This document shows positions 29,407 to 37,946 of a stretch of DNA of 42,695 nt, in pieces. The notes under the pieces were generated by a model that was not told where the DNA came from, did no database searches, and was given only the letters and a program-made list of their open reading frames with translations. Numbering within the stretch: position 1 is the first letter of the stretch; every line of letters begins with the position of its first letter. The stretch lies in NCBI GenBank assembly GCA_905339215.1, contig CAJPFN010000091.1, forward strand, positions 1 to 42,695. Direction: 5' to 3'. This DNA is from Rhizobiaceae bacterium. Lineage in GTDB: Bacteria > Pseudomonadota > Alphaproteobacteria > Rhizobiales > Rhizobiaceae. The translations under genes were made by a program, and so were the position numbers.

Positions 29407-29645
29407 CGTCTCCGATCGCTCGTTCGGGCACTTAGGTGCGCCTTGTCGGGCGGATTTTCAACGGCGTCCGGAATTCCCCGGCCGGCGGCGGCATGCCGCA
29501 GGCGGCGCCGGCGACGCGGAAGCCGCATGACGCGGTGAACAGTGCGTCCCCCAATCGCGGCATTTGATCGCGCCGGACCTCCAGCCTATGTGTGGTCGCA
29601 CAACCAGGCCGGATCCAGTCGTCCGGGCGCAGGGCGGAGCATGAC

Positions 29646-30680
29646 ATGGCGGACCGGATCGAACTCGGGCTTGATACCTTTGGCGACGTCACGTTCGGCG
29701 CGGACGGCGCGCTGCTGCCGCAGGCGCAGGTGATCCGCAACGTCGTCGAGGAAGCCGTGCTCGCCGATCAGGTCGGCATCGACTTCATCGGGGTCGGCGA
29801 ACACCACCGCGACGACTTCGCCGTCGCCGCGCCGGAGGTCGTGCTCGCCGCGATCGCCGCCCGCACGGAGCGCATCAGGCTGGGCTCGGCCGTCACCGTG
29901 CTCTCCTCCGACGACCCGATCCGCGTCTTCCAGCGCTTCTCCACCGTTGATGCGATTTCCGACGGCCGGGCCGAGGTGATCCTCGGCCGCGGCTCCTTCA
30001 CCGAATCCTTCCCGCTGTTCGGCTTCCGCCTGAACGACTACGAGACCCTCTTCACGGAGAAGCTCGACCTCTTCGCCGCGATCGTCGCCGGCGGTCCGGT
30101 CACCTGGCAGGGCAGCGTCAGGCCGCCGCTGACGGATCAGCCGATCTATCCGCCGATCGAGAGGGGCAAGTTGAAGACCTGGATCGGCGTGGGCGGCAGC
30201 CCGGAGTCGGTCATTCGCGCCGCGCGTTACGGCATGCCGCTGATGCTCGCCATCATCGGCGGCGAGCCGAAGCGCTTCCGCCCCTTCGTCGACCTCTACC
30301 ATCGAGCCCTCGAACAACTCGGTGGCGACAGGACCCTGCCGATCGGCGTGCATTCGCCGGGCCACGTGGCGGAAACCGACGAACAGGCGCGCGAGCAACT
30401 CTGGCCCGGCTACAAGGCGATGCACGACCGCATCGGCGGCGAGCGTGGCTGGGGTTCGACGACGCGCGGCCGCTTCGACGCCGAAGCCGACATGGGCTCG
30501 CTCTACGTCGGATCGCCGGAGACGGTGGCGAGGAAGATCGCGGAGACGATGAAGACGCTCGGCGTGACCCGCTTCGACATGAAGTATTCGGGTGGGCCGA
30601 CGCCGCACGTGCACATGATGAAGAGCGTCGAGCTCTACGGGACGAAGGTCATCCCGATGGTCCGCGACATGCTGGGCTGA
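29646..30680 (+). CDS. Luciferase-like FMN-dependent monooxygenase
   Basis: Flavin-dependent monooxygenase of the bacterial luciferase-like superfamily, 344 residues. The TIM barrel shows GLDTFGDVTFG at the start, ADQVGIDFIGVGEHHRDDFAVAAPEVVLAAIAART, the GSAVTVLSSDDPIRVFQRFSTVDAISDGRAEVILGRGSFTESFPLFG block and SPETVARKIAETMKTLGVTRFDM near the end. The substrate is unknown. ATG 29646 follows GGAG at 29635-29638; an in-frame start upstream at 29592 is unlikely. It is monocistronic, converging with the NifU-like gene, and the 239-base gap from yidD shows no other gene. Confidence 0.9.
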   Translation: MADRIELGLDTFGDVTFGADGALLPQAQVIRNVVEEAVLADQVGIDFIGVGEHHRDDFAVAAPEVVLAAIAARTERIRLGSAVTVLSSDDPIRVFQRFSTVDAISDGRAEVILGRGSFTESFPLFGFRLNDYETLFTEKLDLFAAIVAGGPVTWQGSVRPPLTDQPIYPPIERGKLKTWIGVGGSPESVIRAARYGMPLMLAIIGGEPKRFRPFVDLYHRALEQLGGDRTLPIGVHSPGHVAETDEQAREQLWPGYKAMHDRIGGERGWGSTTRGRFDAEADMGSLYVGSPETVARKIAETMKTLGVTRFDMKYSGGPTPHVHMMKSVELYGTKVIPMVRDMLG

Positions 30681-30713
30681 AGAATGACGGTGGCGCGGCG
30701 GTCGTACGGCGGA

Positions 30714-31160
30714 TCAGGCGGCGGCGTCCGCCCGCCTCTTCTCGATCTGACCGATGGCGTCGACGACGGCATCGAAGGTGAGCATGGTCGAAGCGTGGCG
30801 CGCCTTGTAGTCGCGGACCGGCTCCAGGTATTTCAGGTCGGCGAAGCGCCCCTCGGGCGGCGCGCCGTTCTCCTTGAGCATCTTCAGCATCGTCTCGCGC
30901 ACAGCGCGCAACTCGCCCGCGGTCGCGCCGACGACGTGCTGGGCCATGATCGAGGACGACGCCTGGCCGAGAGCGCAGGCCTTCACGTCGTGGGCGAAAT
31001 CGGTGATCGTGTCACCGTCCATGACGAGATCGACGGTCACCGTCGAGCCGCACAGCTTCGAATGCGCCGTGGCGCTGGCGTCGGGATGCGCGAGGCGGCC
31101 GAGACGCGCGATGTTGCCGGCGAAGCCGAGGATCTTCGCATTGTAGACGTCGTTGATCAT
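30714..31160 (-). CDS. NifU-like Fe-S scaffold protein lacking the third cysteine
   Basis: IscU/SufU-type scaffold of 148 residues. Ligand-type positions are Cys37 in SKLCGSTVTV and Cys62 in VKACALGQASSS. In IscU/SufU a third cysteine follows an Arg/His motif near the C-terminus; here the equivalent block is DYKARHASTMLTFDAV, with Ala where Cys is expected (residue 123). The Asp of the usual CGD is replaced by Ser. This variant appears, from memory, common in rhizobial annotation, so it is probably real and not a sequencing error. It may act as a transfer or regulatory protein rather than a full scaffold. The start at 31160 has GAGG 9 bases upstream. folE diverges from it across a 224-base gap. 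No iscS, sufB or other cluster genes are in the window. Confidence 0.85.
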   Translation of the reverse strand: MINDVYNAKILGFAGNIARLGRLAHPDASATAHSKLCGSTVTVDLVMDGDTITDFAHDVKACALGQASSSIMAQHVVGATAGELRAVRETMLKMLKENGAPPEGRFADLKYLEPVRDYKARHASTMLTFDAVVDAIGQIEKRRADAAA

Positions 31161-31233
31161 CGTCTTCCACCTCGCCGCCGGAGGATGGCCGGCAGATGTC
31201 GCAGGCTCTCTTTCAATGCGCGCCCGGGGGCAT

Positions 31234-31262
31234 ATATAATGCTCTCGTTCCCGCCTCGACAA
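31234..31262 (-). promoter_or_regulatory. Putative sigma-70 promoter for the NifU-like gene
   Basis: On the minus strand TTGTCG (31257-31262) and TTATAT (31234-31239) are 17 bases apart, matching the rhizobial housekeeping consensus. The predicted leader before the gene start at 31160 is about 65 bases. On the plus strand the same AT-rich block reads TATAAT (31235-31240), which could also serve folE, though its upstream hexamer is poor. Confidence 0.45.
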
Positions 31263-31384
31263 GTTCGCTCGGCGCGGGACGAAAGACGCCGTCGGGGCTG
31301 GAAACTCTCTGCCTCCGGAACCCGTAACTGGCGCGTAACCGTTCAACTCGTCCCGGATGATGCGGGACTACGGGAGACGCCTTT

Positions 31385-32023
31385 ATGGATGCCGTGATCA
31401 GGAAGTTGATGCCCAAGGCCGAGTACATGGACAAGCCGGTGACCGACCGGCCCTCCCAGGAGGAGGTCGAGGCCGCCGTTTACACGCTGCTGCGCTGGAC
31501 CGGCGATAATCCGGAGCGCGAGGGGCTGAAGGACACGCCGAAGCGCGTCGCCAAGGCCTTTCGCGAGATGTTCGGCGGCTACGACATGTGCCCGGCCGAG
31601 GAACTCGGCCGCACCTTCGAGGAGGTCGCCGGCTACGACGACCTGGTCCTCGTCAAGGACATCGGCTTTCATTCGCACTGCGAGCACCACATGGTGCCGA
31701 TCATCGGCAAGGCGCACGTCGCCTACCTGCCTGATGGCAAGGTCGTCGGCCTGTCGAAGATCGCCCGAGTCGTCGACATTTTTGCCCATCGCCTGCAGAC
31801 GCAGGAGGCGATGACCGCGCAGATCGCCGGCGTCATCCAGGACGTGCTCAATCCGCGCGGCGTCGCGGTAATGATCGAGGCCGAGCACATGTGCATGGCG
31901 ATGCGCGGCATCCGCAAGCAAGGATCGACGACGCTGACCTCGACGTTCACCGGCGCCTTCCGCGACAGCCCGGAAGAGCAGGTTCGCTTCGTCACCATGA
32001 TCCGCGCCGGCTTGTCGAGCTGA
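31385..32023 (+). CDS. folE: GTP cyclohydrolase I
   Basis: Converts GTP to 7,8-dihydroneopterin triphosphate, the first step of folate and pterin synthesis. The 212-residue protein has the zinc ligands Cys99 and His102 in [19 protein letters not shown] and Cys170 in [11 protein letters not shown], with the catalytic [19 protein letters not shown] downstream. The N-terminal helix region (about 25-65) has [19 protein letters not shown]. All family residues are present. ATG 31385 follows GGGAGACGCC. hisI follows after 29 bases and probably shares the transcript. The gap upstream is shared with the divergent NifU-like gene. Confidence 0.97.
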   Translation: MDAVIRKLMPKAEYMDKPVTDRPSQEEVEAAVYTLLRWTGDNPEREGLKDTPKRVAKAFREMFGGYDMCPAEELGRTFEEVAGYDDLVLVKDIGFHSHCEHHMVPIIGKAHVAYLPDGKVVGLSKIARVVDIFAHRLQTQEAMTAQIAGVIQDVLNPRGVAVMIEAEHMCMAMRGIRKQGSTTLTSTFTGAFRDSPEEQVRFVTMIRAGLSS

Positions 32024-32052
32024 CGCCGTATCCCTCAAGCCGGGAATTCCCC

Positions 32053-32514
32053 ATGACCATCGCATTCGATCCGCCTTCCGAGAACAAGGCGGAAACGGAG
32101 GAAGGCGCCGCCTTTGCACCGCGCTTCGACGCCAATGGGCTCGTGACCGCCGTCGTCACGGACGCCGGTGACGGCGGAGTTTTGATGCTCGCGCATATGA
32201 ACGCCGAGGCATTGTCGCTGACGCTGGAGACGGGAATCGCCCACTACTGGTCGCGGTCGCGCGCCGCGATCTGGAAGAAGGGAGAGACGTCCGGGAACCT
32301 TCAGCATGTCAGGGAAGTCCGCGTCGACTGCGACCAGGACGCGGTCTGGCTGAAGGTCGACGTCGCCGGCCACGATGCAACCTGTCACACCGGACGGCGT
32401 TCCTGTTTCTACCGGACGGTGGAGATGAAGGACGGGAGCGTCTTCCTCGCCCATGATGGCAGCGCGCCCGCGTTCGACCCTGCATCCGTCTACCCATCCG
32501 GCCGCGAACGTTAG
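32053..32514 (+). CDS. hisI: Phosphoribosyl-AMP cyclohydrolase
   Basis: Third step of histidine synthesis, opening the ring of phosphoribosyl-AMP; alphaproteobacteria encode it apart from hisE. The 153-residue protein has [40 protein letters not shown], the metal-binding [12 protein letters not shown] (Asp92, Asp94, Asp96 with Cys93) and [11 protein letters not shown] (Cys111, Cys118). It is complete. ATG 32053 is chosen because it matches the family N-terminus; a longer in-frame stretch upstream reads through folE and is not coding. It lies 29 bases after folE, and the patatin-like gene follows 97 bases later. Confidence 0.96.
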   Translation: MTIAFDPPSENKAETEEGAAFAPRFDANGLVTAVVTDAGDGGVLMLAHMNAEALSLTLETGIAHYWSRSRAAIWKKGETSGNLQHVREVRVDCDQDAVWLKVDVAGHDATCHTGRRSCFYRTVEMKDGSVFLAHDGSAPAFDPASVYPSGRER

Positions 32515-32611
32515 TCGGTGAACCTTAAGCCATTTCGAAACCACACAGGTTCATCCTTTCGATACCGAGCCCCTGTATAAGAACATACGGGGGGATGGAT
32601 GGGAGAGTGTG

Positions 32612-33577
32612 ATGCTCGAATGGGCGTCCATGCGGAGCAGGCCCGACGTCCGGGAAGCCAACGGCTTCTCGTCGATCACGGGCACGACGGAGACTAAACC
32701 GCCTCGCAAGCAGGGAATTGCGCTAGCGCTCGGCGGCGGCGCGGCACGAGGCTGGGCCCACATCGGCGTCCTTCGCGCCCTCGACGAAGCCGAGATCCAG
32801 ATCAACATGATCGCCGGCACCTCGATCGGCGCGCTCGTCGGCGGATGCTACCTCGCCGGGCGCCTCGACGAACTCGAGCACTTCGCCCGCGGACTGACCA
32901 AGCGCAAGATGTTCGGCCTGCTCGACTTCCATCTGGGCGGCGCCGGCCTGCTCGGCGGCATGAAGCTCGACGCCCGCATGCGCCAGCACATGGACGGCAT
33001 GACCTTCGACGACCTCGACCGCCCGTTTGTCTGCGTCGCCTCCGAAATCCGCACCGGCCACGAAATCTGGCTGTCCAGCGGCTCTCTGATCACCGCCATG
33101 CGCGCTTCCTACGCGCTGCCCGGCGTCTTCGAGCCGGTGACCTGCAACAAGCGCGTGCTGGTCGACGGCGCGCTGGTCAATCCCGTGCCGGTCTCGGTCT
33201 GCCGCGCCCACGAACAGCCGCTGGTGGTCGCCGTGAACCTGCACTACGACCTCTACGGCCGCGCCGCCGTCATCAAGCACAATGCCGGCGACCTCGTCGT
33301 GGAGAAGGACGCCGATCCGCGCAAAGGCCCGAGCGCCGACACACGCGAGGCGCGCCTCGGCATCACAGGCGTGATGGTCGAGGCCTTCAACATCATCCAG
33401 GACCGCATCTCGCGGGCACGGCTCGCCGGCGACCCGCCGGACATGTCGCTGCAGCCCAAGCTCGGGCATATCGGGCTTTCCGAGTTCCACCGCGCCGAGG
33501 AGGCGATCGAACTCGGCTACGAGGCGGCCCGTGCGCACCTGCCGGAACTGAAGCGGCTGCAGTCGGTGCTCGCCTGA
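32612..33577 (+). CDS. Patatin-like phospholipase
   Basis: Predicted Ser-Asp acyl hydrolase of 321 residues. The oxyanion loop is LALGGGAARGWAHIGVL (Gly41-Gly47), the nucleophile Ser71 in IAGTSIGALVGG, and the acid Asp185 in VLVDGALVN, all in the order of bacterial patatins. A basic and disordered N-terminus (1-33) precedes the domain; no signal peptide or membrane segment is present, so it is cytoplasmic or membrane-peripheral. ATG 32612 follows GGGAG by 6 bases; a GTG one codon earlier is possible. The neighbourhood (folE-hisI-patatin) is a rhizobial arrangement as far as I recall. It converges on recJ across a 19-base gap that contains a GCGGC-TTC-GCCGC hairpin (33582-33594). Confidence 0.92.
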   Translation: MLEWASMRSRPDVREANGFSSITGTTETKPPRKQGIALALGGGAARGWAHIGVLRALDEAEIQINMIAGTSIGALVGGCYLAGRLDELEHFARGLTKRKMFGLLDFHLGGAGLLGGMKLDARMRQHMDGMTFDDLDRPFVCVASEIRTGHEIWLSSGSLITAMRASYALPGVFEPVTCNKRVLVDGALVNPVPVSVCRAHEQPLVVAVNLHYDLYGRAAVIKHNAGDLVVEKDADPRKGPSADTREARLGITGVMVEAFNIIQDRISRARLAGDPPDMSLQPKLGHIGLSEFHRAEEAIELGYEAARAHLPELKRLQSVLA

Positions 33578-33596
33578 TCCCGCGGCTTCGCCGCCG

Positions 33597-35384
33597 TTAC
33601 GCGGGTGCGGCGTCGACGATGCGGAACTGCACGCTGCGCGCCCCGTTCCAGTAGTTCGCCGAGATCGATCCGGCCACGTGGACCGTGCGACCGCGATTGG
33701 CCATCAGGAAATCGCCGAGCACGGTGCCGACCGAGCGGAACGCCATGGCGCGCAGCGTTGCGCCGCCGACCTCGGACTTCAAGTCGACGCGCAGGTGGCC
33801 GGTGCCGACCTCGCGCACGTCGGCGACGCGGTGCCGGGGGAGAACGAAGATCGGCTGGGGGTGGCCCGAACCGTAGGGCCCCGCCTTTTCGAGGAGATCG
33901 AGCAGGTCCGGGGTTGCTCCCTCGGCCGACAGCGCGGCGTCGATTGGCAGCGTCTCGCCGTCGCGCAGGCGCGACACCTCAGCCGCTGCCCTGGCCTCGA
34001 AGAAGGCGCGCAAATCGCCAAGCCGCGAGCGCTCCACGGTGATGCCGGCGGCCATGGCATGGCCGCCGCCCTTGACGATCAGGCCTTCGGCAAGCGCGTC
34101 GCGGACGAGGCGGCCAAGATCGAATCCAGTCACGGAGCGCCCCGATCCCGTGCCGACGCCGCTGGCATTGAAGGCGATGGCGAAGACCGGGCGGCGCGCG
34201 TGATCCTTGAGCCGAGAGGCGAGCAGGCCGACGATGCCCGGATGCCAGCGCTCATTCCCGGTGACGAGGATTGCCGGACCGCCGCCGCCGGCGATCTCGA
34301 CGTCGACCTCGGCGCGCGCCGCCTCGAGCATGGCTTGCTCCATTGCCTGCCGCTCCTGGTTCAGCCGGTCGAGTGTTTCGGCGATTCGGTCAGCCTCGAC
34401 GGGATCGTCGGTGGCGAGCAGGCGGCTGCCGAGGGCGGCGTCGCCGATGCGGCCGCCGGCGTTGATGCGCGGGCCGATCAGGAAGGCGAGATGGAAGGCG
34501 TTGACCGGCTCGCCGATGCGTGAGACGCGGACCAGCGCGCCCAGCCCCGGGTTCTGTTGGCGGCGGATGGCGAGCAATCCCTTCACGACGAAGGCGCGGT
34601 TGACGCCGGTGAGCGGGACGACGTCGCACACGGTTGCCAGCGCGACGAGGTCGAGCCAGCCGAGCAGGTCCGGCGGCGCCCGGTCCGGCGTGATGTTGCG
34701 CAGCGCGCGCACGGTCTCCACAAGGGCGAGGAAGACGACGCCCGCTGCGCACAGGTGCCCCTGCCCCGACAGATCGTCCTCGCGGTTGGGATTGGCGATT
34801 GCGACCGCGGGCGGCAGCGGGCCGCCGACCTGGTGGTGGTCGAGCACGACGACGTCTGCGCCGGCCTCGTTCGCCGCGGCGATGGACGGGGCGCTGTTGG
34901 TGCCGCAGTCCACGGTCACGATGAGCGTCGCCCCTCGCGCGGCGAGATCGCGCATCGCCTCGGGATTGGGGCCGTAGCCTTCGAAGATGCGGTCGGGGAT
35001 GTAGATCTCGGCCTCGATGTCGTAGTGGGTGAGGAAACGCTTGAGCAGCGCCGAGGATGCGGCGCCGTCGACGTCGTAGTCGCCGAAGATGGCGACACGC
35101 TCGCGCCCGCGCACGGCCTCGGCGATCCGCGCGGCGGCGCGCCCCATGTCGGTCAACGTCGCGGGATCGGGGAGAAGATCACGGATGGTCGGATCGAGGA
35201 AACGCGGCGCGTCCTCGGCGGAAATCCCGCGGCCGGCGAGCACGCGGGCGATCAGGTCGCCTGTGCCGTGGTTCTGGGCGATCGCCAGCGCGACCATTTC
35301 CTGGCGTTCTGAAAGACGGTGCTCCCAAGCCAGCCCGGTCGCCGAGCGCCGGACGTCGAGGAAATAGCGTTTTTCCGCCGTCAT
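33597..35384 (-). CDS. recJ: Single-stranded-DNA exonuclease RecJ
   Basis: 5'-3' single-strand exonuclease in recombination and mismatch repair. The 595-residue protein of the DHH superfamily shows IFGDYDVDGAASSALLKRF (Asp102 and following), TLIVTVDCGTNS (Asp159) and VVLDHHQVGG (Asp182-His184). Further blocks are HLCAAGVVFLAL and NAGGRIGDAALG. The DHHA1 domain (KGGGHAMAAGITVERS) and the OB-like C-terminal part (VAGSISANYWNGARSVQFRIVDAAPA) complete it. It is intact. It is last in the minus-strand run alaC-hom-glpX-recJ, 70 bases after glpX. Confidence 0.96.
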   Translation of the reverse strand: MTAEKRYFLDVRRSATGLAWEHRLSERQEMVALAIAQNHGTGDLIARVLAGRGISAEDAPRFLDPTIRDLLPDPATLTDMGRAAARIAEAVRGRERVAIFGDYDVDGAASSALLKRFLTHYDIEAEIYIPDRIFEGYGPNPEAMRDLAARGATLIVTVDCGTNSAPSIAAANEAGADVVVLDHHQVGGPLPPAVAIANPNREDDLSGQGHLCAAGVVFLALVETVRALRNITPDRAPPDLLGWLDLVALATVCDVVPLTGVNRAFVVKGLLAIRRQQNPGLGALVRVSRIGEPVNAFHLAFLIGPRINAGGRIGDAALGSRLLATDDPVEADRIAETLDRLNQERQAMEQAMLEAARAEVDVEIAGGGGPAILVTGNERWHPGIVGLLASRLKDHARRPVFAIAFNASGVGTGSGRSVTGFDLGRLVRDALAEGLIVKGGGHAMAAGITVERSRLGDLRAFFEARAAAEVSRLRDGETLPIDAALSAEGATPDLLDLLEKAGPYGSGHPQPIFVLPRHRVADVREVGTGHLRVDLKSEVGGATLRAMAFRSVGTVLGDFLMANRGRTVHVAGSISANYWNGARSVQFRIVDAAPA

Positions 35385-35454
35385 AGTCTGGAATCGTCCC
35401 GATCAATGGCGGGACGATAGCCGATGCCGCGGCCGGCGCGCAAAGCGCGGCGGC

Positions 35455-36441
35455 TCAGAACTTGTCCATGTCCTGGTGGCGGGCCTTGATCTCGCGCACC
35501 GTCTTCGACGACGAGCGCATGACGATCGTGTGCGTCTGGATGTCGACGCGGCCGAACTTGACGCCCGACAGCATGTTGCCGTCGGTGACGCCGGTTGCGG
35601 CGAACAACACGTCGCCGCGCGCCATTTCGTCCATGCGGTAGACCTTGTTCGGATCGGCGATGCCCATCTTGGCGGCTCGGGCGATCTTCTCCTCGGTGTT
35701 GAGCTGGAGACGGCCCTGCATCTGGCCGCCGATGCAGCGCAGCGCGGCTGCCGCGAGCACCCCTTCCGGCGCGCCGCCGATGCCGAGATAAATGTCGATG
35801 CCGGTCTCGTCCGGATCGGTGGTGTGGATGACGCCGGCGACGTCGCCGTCGCCGATCAGGCGAATTGCAGCACCGGTCTGGCGCACCTCGTCGATCAGGC
35901 GGGCATGGCGCGGCCGGTCGAGGATGCAGGCGGTGATCTCGGAGACAGGTACGCCCTTGGCCTTGGCGAGGTTCTCGATGTTTTCGACCGCCGGCGCGTC
36001 GAGATCGACGATGCCCGCCGGGTAGCCGGGGCCGATAGCGATCTTGTCCATGTAGACGTCGGGGGCGAAAAGCAGGCTGCCCTTCTCGGCAATGGCGATG
36101 ACGGCCAGCGAATTGGGCAGGTTCTTGGCGCAGATGGTGGTGCCTTCAAGCGGGTCCAGCGCGATGTCGACCTCGGGTCCCTCACCCAGGCCGACCTCCT
36201 CGCCGATGTAGAGCATCGGCGCCTCGTCGCGCTCGCCCTCGCCGATCACCACCGTGCCCTTGATAGGCAGGCGGTTCAACTCGGAGCGCATGGCGTCGAC
36301 GGCGGCCTGGTCGGCCGCCTTCTCGTCGCCGCGGCCACGCAGCCGCGCCGCCGCCACCGCCGCGCGCTCGGTGACGCGCACGAGTTCGAGGGTCAGAATC
36401 CGGTCGAGACCGGCGGTCGCGCCTTTGGCCATGAGGTCCAT
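35455..36441 (-). CDS. glpX: Fructose-1,6-bisphosphatase, class II
   Basis: Mg- or Mn-dependent phosphatase of gluconeogenesis (GlpX family), 328 residues. Metal and substrate motifs are GTVVIGEGERDEAPMLYIGE (Glu68 and Glu70) and DIALDPLEGTT (Asp96, Glu99). KNLPNSLAVIAIAEKG, YMDKIAIGPGYP and GIGGAPEGVLAAAALRCIGGQMQGRL follow. It ends in a charged tail. MDLMAKGAT at 36441 has two possible starts three codons apart; the first is used. It lies 144 bases downstream of hom and 70 bases upstream of recJ. Confidence 0.96.
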   Translation of the reverse strand: MDLMAKGATAGLDRILTLELVRVTERAAVAAARLRGRGDEKAADQAAVDAMRSELNRLPIKGTVVIGEGERDEAPMLYIGEEVGLGEGPEVDIALDPLEGTTICAKNLPNSLAVIAIAEKGSLLFAPDVYMDKIAIGPGYPAGIVDLDAPAVENIENLAKAKGVPVSEITACILDRPRHARLIDEVRQTGAAIRLIGDGDVAGVIHTTDPDETGIDIYLGIGGAPEGVLAAAALRCIGGQMQGRLQLNTEEKIARAAKMGIADPNKVYRMDEMARGDVLFAATGVTDGNMLSGVKFGRVDIQTHTIVMRSSSKTVREIKARHQDMDKF

Positions 36442-36585
36442 CCTGCTAGGTCGATTTCGAAGCCGCGCCGGGGACGGCGCAGCGGCGCGCCTCTTTTGTC
36501 AAACCGCCATGAGGACGGCAAGGCCTGCGGCGGGCTTTCCGCAGGATCGGCCAAGACTCAATCGATTGAAGACCTTCGCCCCGGA

Positions 36586-37899
36586 TCAACCGGCGCGCTC
36601 GATGCGGATGACCTGCGGCTTGTCGACCAGGTGGCCGTCCTTGGTGACGCCGTCGACCGCCTTGCGCACGGCGGCTTCGGTGGTCTCGTGGGTGACCAGG
36701 ATGACCGTCTTCTGCGTCGCGTCGGCCGTTCCGCCGGCATGCTGGACGATTGATTCCAGCGAGATCTCATTGTCGGCCATGCGCTTGGCGATCGCCGCGA
36801 AGACGCCGATACGGTCATGCACCGTGAAGCGGATGAAGTAGCCGCCGGCGTGGGCGCGCATGAGCGCCTTCTTGTAGGGCGCGAGTTCCTTCGCCGGGCG
36901 GCCGAACACCGGCCCGTGCTGGAAGCCGGGGCGGCTCTTGGCGATGTCGGCGATATCGCCGATGACGGCGGAGGCCGTCGCGTTTCCGCCCGCGCCGGGG
37001 CCAGAGAGAAGCAGTTCCCCGAGGATGTCGGTCTCGATCGCCACCGCGTTGGTGACGCCGTGGACCTGGGCAATGACCGAGGCGGTCGGCACCATGGTCG
37101 GGTGGACGCGCTGCTCGACGCCGCTATCCGTGCGCTGGGCGACGCCGAGCAGCTTGATGCGGTAGCCGAGCTCGCCCGCGGCGCGGATGTCGGCCTGTGT
37201 GATGTTGGAGATGCCCTCGAGATAGATGTCGTCTGCGGCGATGCGGTGGCCGAAGGCGAGGCTCGACAGGATCGACAGCTTGTGCGCCGTATCGTGTCCC
37301 TCGATGTCGAAGGTCGGGTCGGCCTCGGCATAGCCGAGGCGCTGCGCGTCCTTCAGGCAGGCGTCGAAGGACAGGCCCTCGGCCTCCATGCGGGTCAGGA
37401 TATAGTTGCAGGTGCCGTTGAGGATGCCGAAGACGCGGGTCACCGAATTGCCGGCAAGAGCTTCGCGCATGGTCTTGATGACGGGGATGCCGCCGGCGAC
37501 CGCGGCCTCGTAGTTGAGCAGCACGCCTCTCTTCTCGGCGACCTCGGCGAGCGAAACGCCGTGCTTGGCGAGAAGCGCCTTGTTGGCGGTCACCACGTGA
37601 CGGCTGGCTTCGAGCGCCGCCTTCACGCCTGCGCGGGCCGGACCCTCGTCGCCGCCGATCAACCCGACGAAGACGTCGATCGGCGCCGACTTCGCCATCT
37701 CGACGGGGTCGTCGAACCACTGGGCGCCGGAAAGGTCGACGCCGCGGTCGCGGCCGCGGCTGCGCGCCGAAACCGCGGTGACGACCAGGTCGCGGCCGCA
37801 CTGGCGGGTCAGTTCGGATGCCTTCGTCGCCAGTAGCCGCGCCACCGAGGCGCCGACGGTGCCCAATCCGGCAATCCCAACACGCAATGCTTCGGCCAT
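36586..37899 (-). CDS. hom: Homoserine dehydrogenase
   Basis: Reduces aspartate semialdehyde to homoserine on the way to threonine and methionine. The 437-residue protein starts with a Rossmann loop, VGIAGLGTVGASVARLL (Gly11-Gly16). VTANKALLAKHG, NYEAAVAGGIPVIKTMREALAGN, the substrate block RVFGILNGTCNYILTRME, YAEADPTFDIEGHDTAHKLSIL and a C-terminal ACT domain (about 350-430, FIRFTVHDRIGVFAAIAKRMADNEISLESI) follow. The ACT domain points to threonine feedback control. It is downstream of an AlaC-like aminotransferase with a 47-base gap, and glpX follows after 144 bases. Confidence 0.97.
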   Translation of the reverse strand: MAEALRVGIAGLGTVGASVARLLATKASELTRQCGRDLVVTAVSARSRGRDRGVDLSGAQWFDDPVEMAKSAPIDVFVGLIGGDEGPARAGVKAALEASRHVVTANKALLAKHGVSLAEVAEKRGVLLNYEAAVAGGIPVIKTMREALAGNSVTRVFGILNGTCNYILTRMEAEGLSFDACLKDAQRLGYAEADPTFDIEGHDTAHKLSILSSLAFGHRIAADDIYLEGISNITQADIRAAGELGYRIKLLGVAQRTDSGVEQRVHPTMVPTASVIAQVHGVTNAVAIETDILGELLLSGPGAGGNATASAVIGDIADIAKSRPGFQHGPVFGRPAKELAPYKKALMRAHAGGYFIRFTVHDRIGVFAAIAKRMADNEISLESIVQHAGGTADATQKTVILVTHETTEAAVRKAVDGVTKDGHLVDKPQVIRIERAG

Positions 37900-37946
37900 G
37901 ACCGACGGGTCCCCCTGCAGAAAAGTCTTTGATCGGTGGCGGCGCG

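Noticed and set aside
31317-31343. EcfG-like promoter GGAAC-N-CGTT before folE
   Set aside because: Spacer is 18 bases, longer than the usual 16-17, and no other support is visible.
33582-33594. GCGGC-TTC-GCCGC hairpin as a two-way terminator between the patatin gene and recJ
   Set aside because: Short stem and no T-run on either strand; mentioned with the patatin gene but not called.
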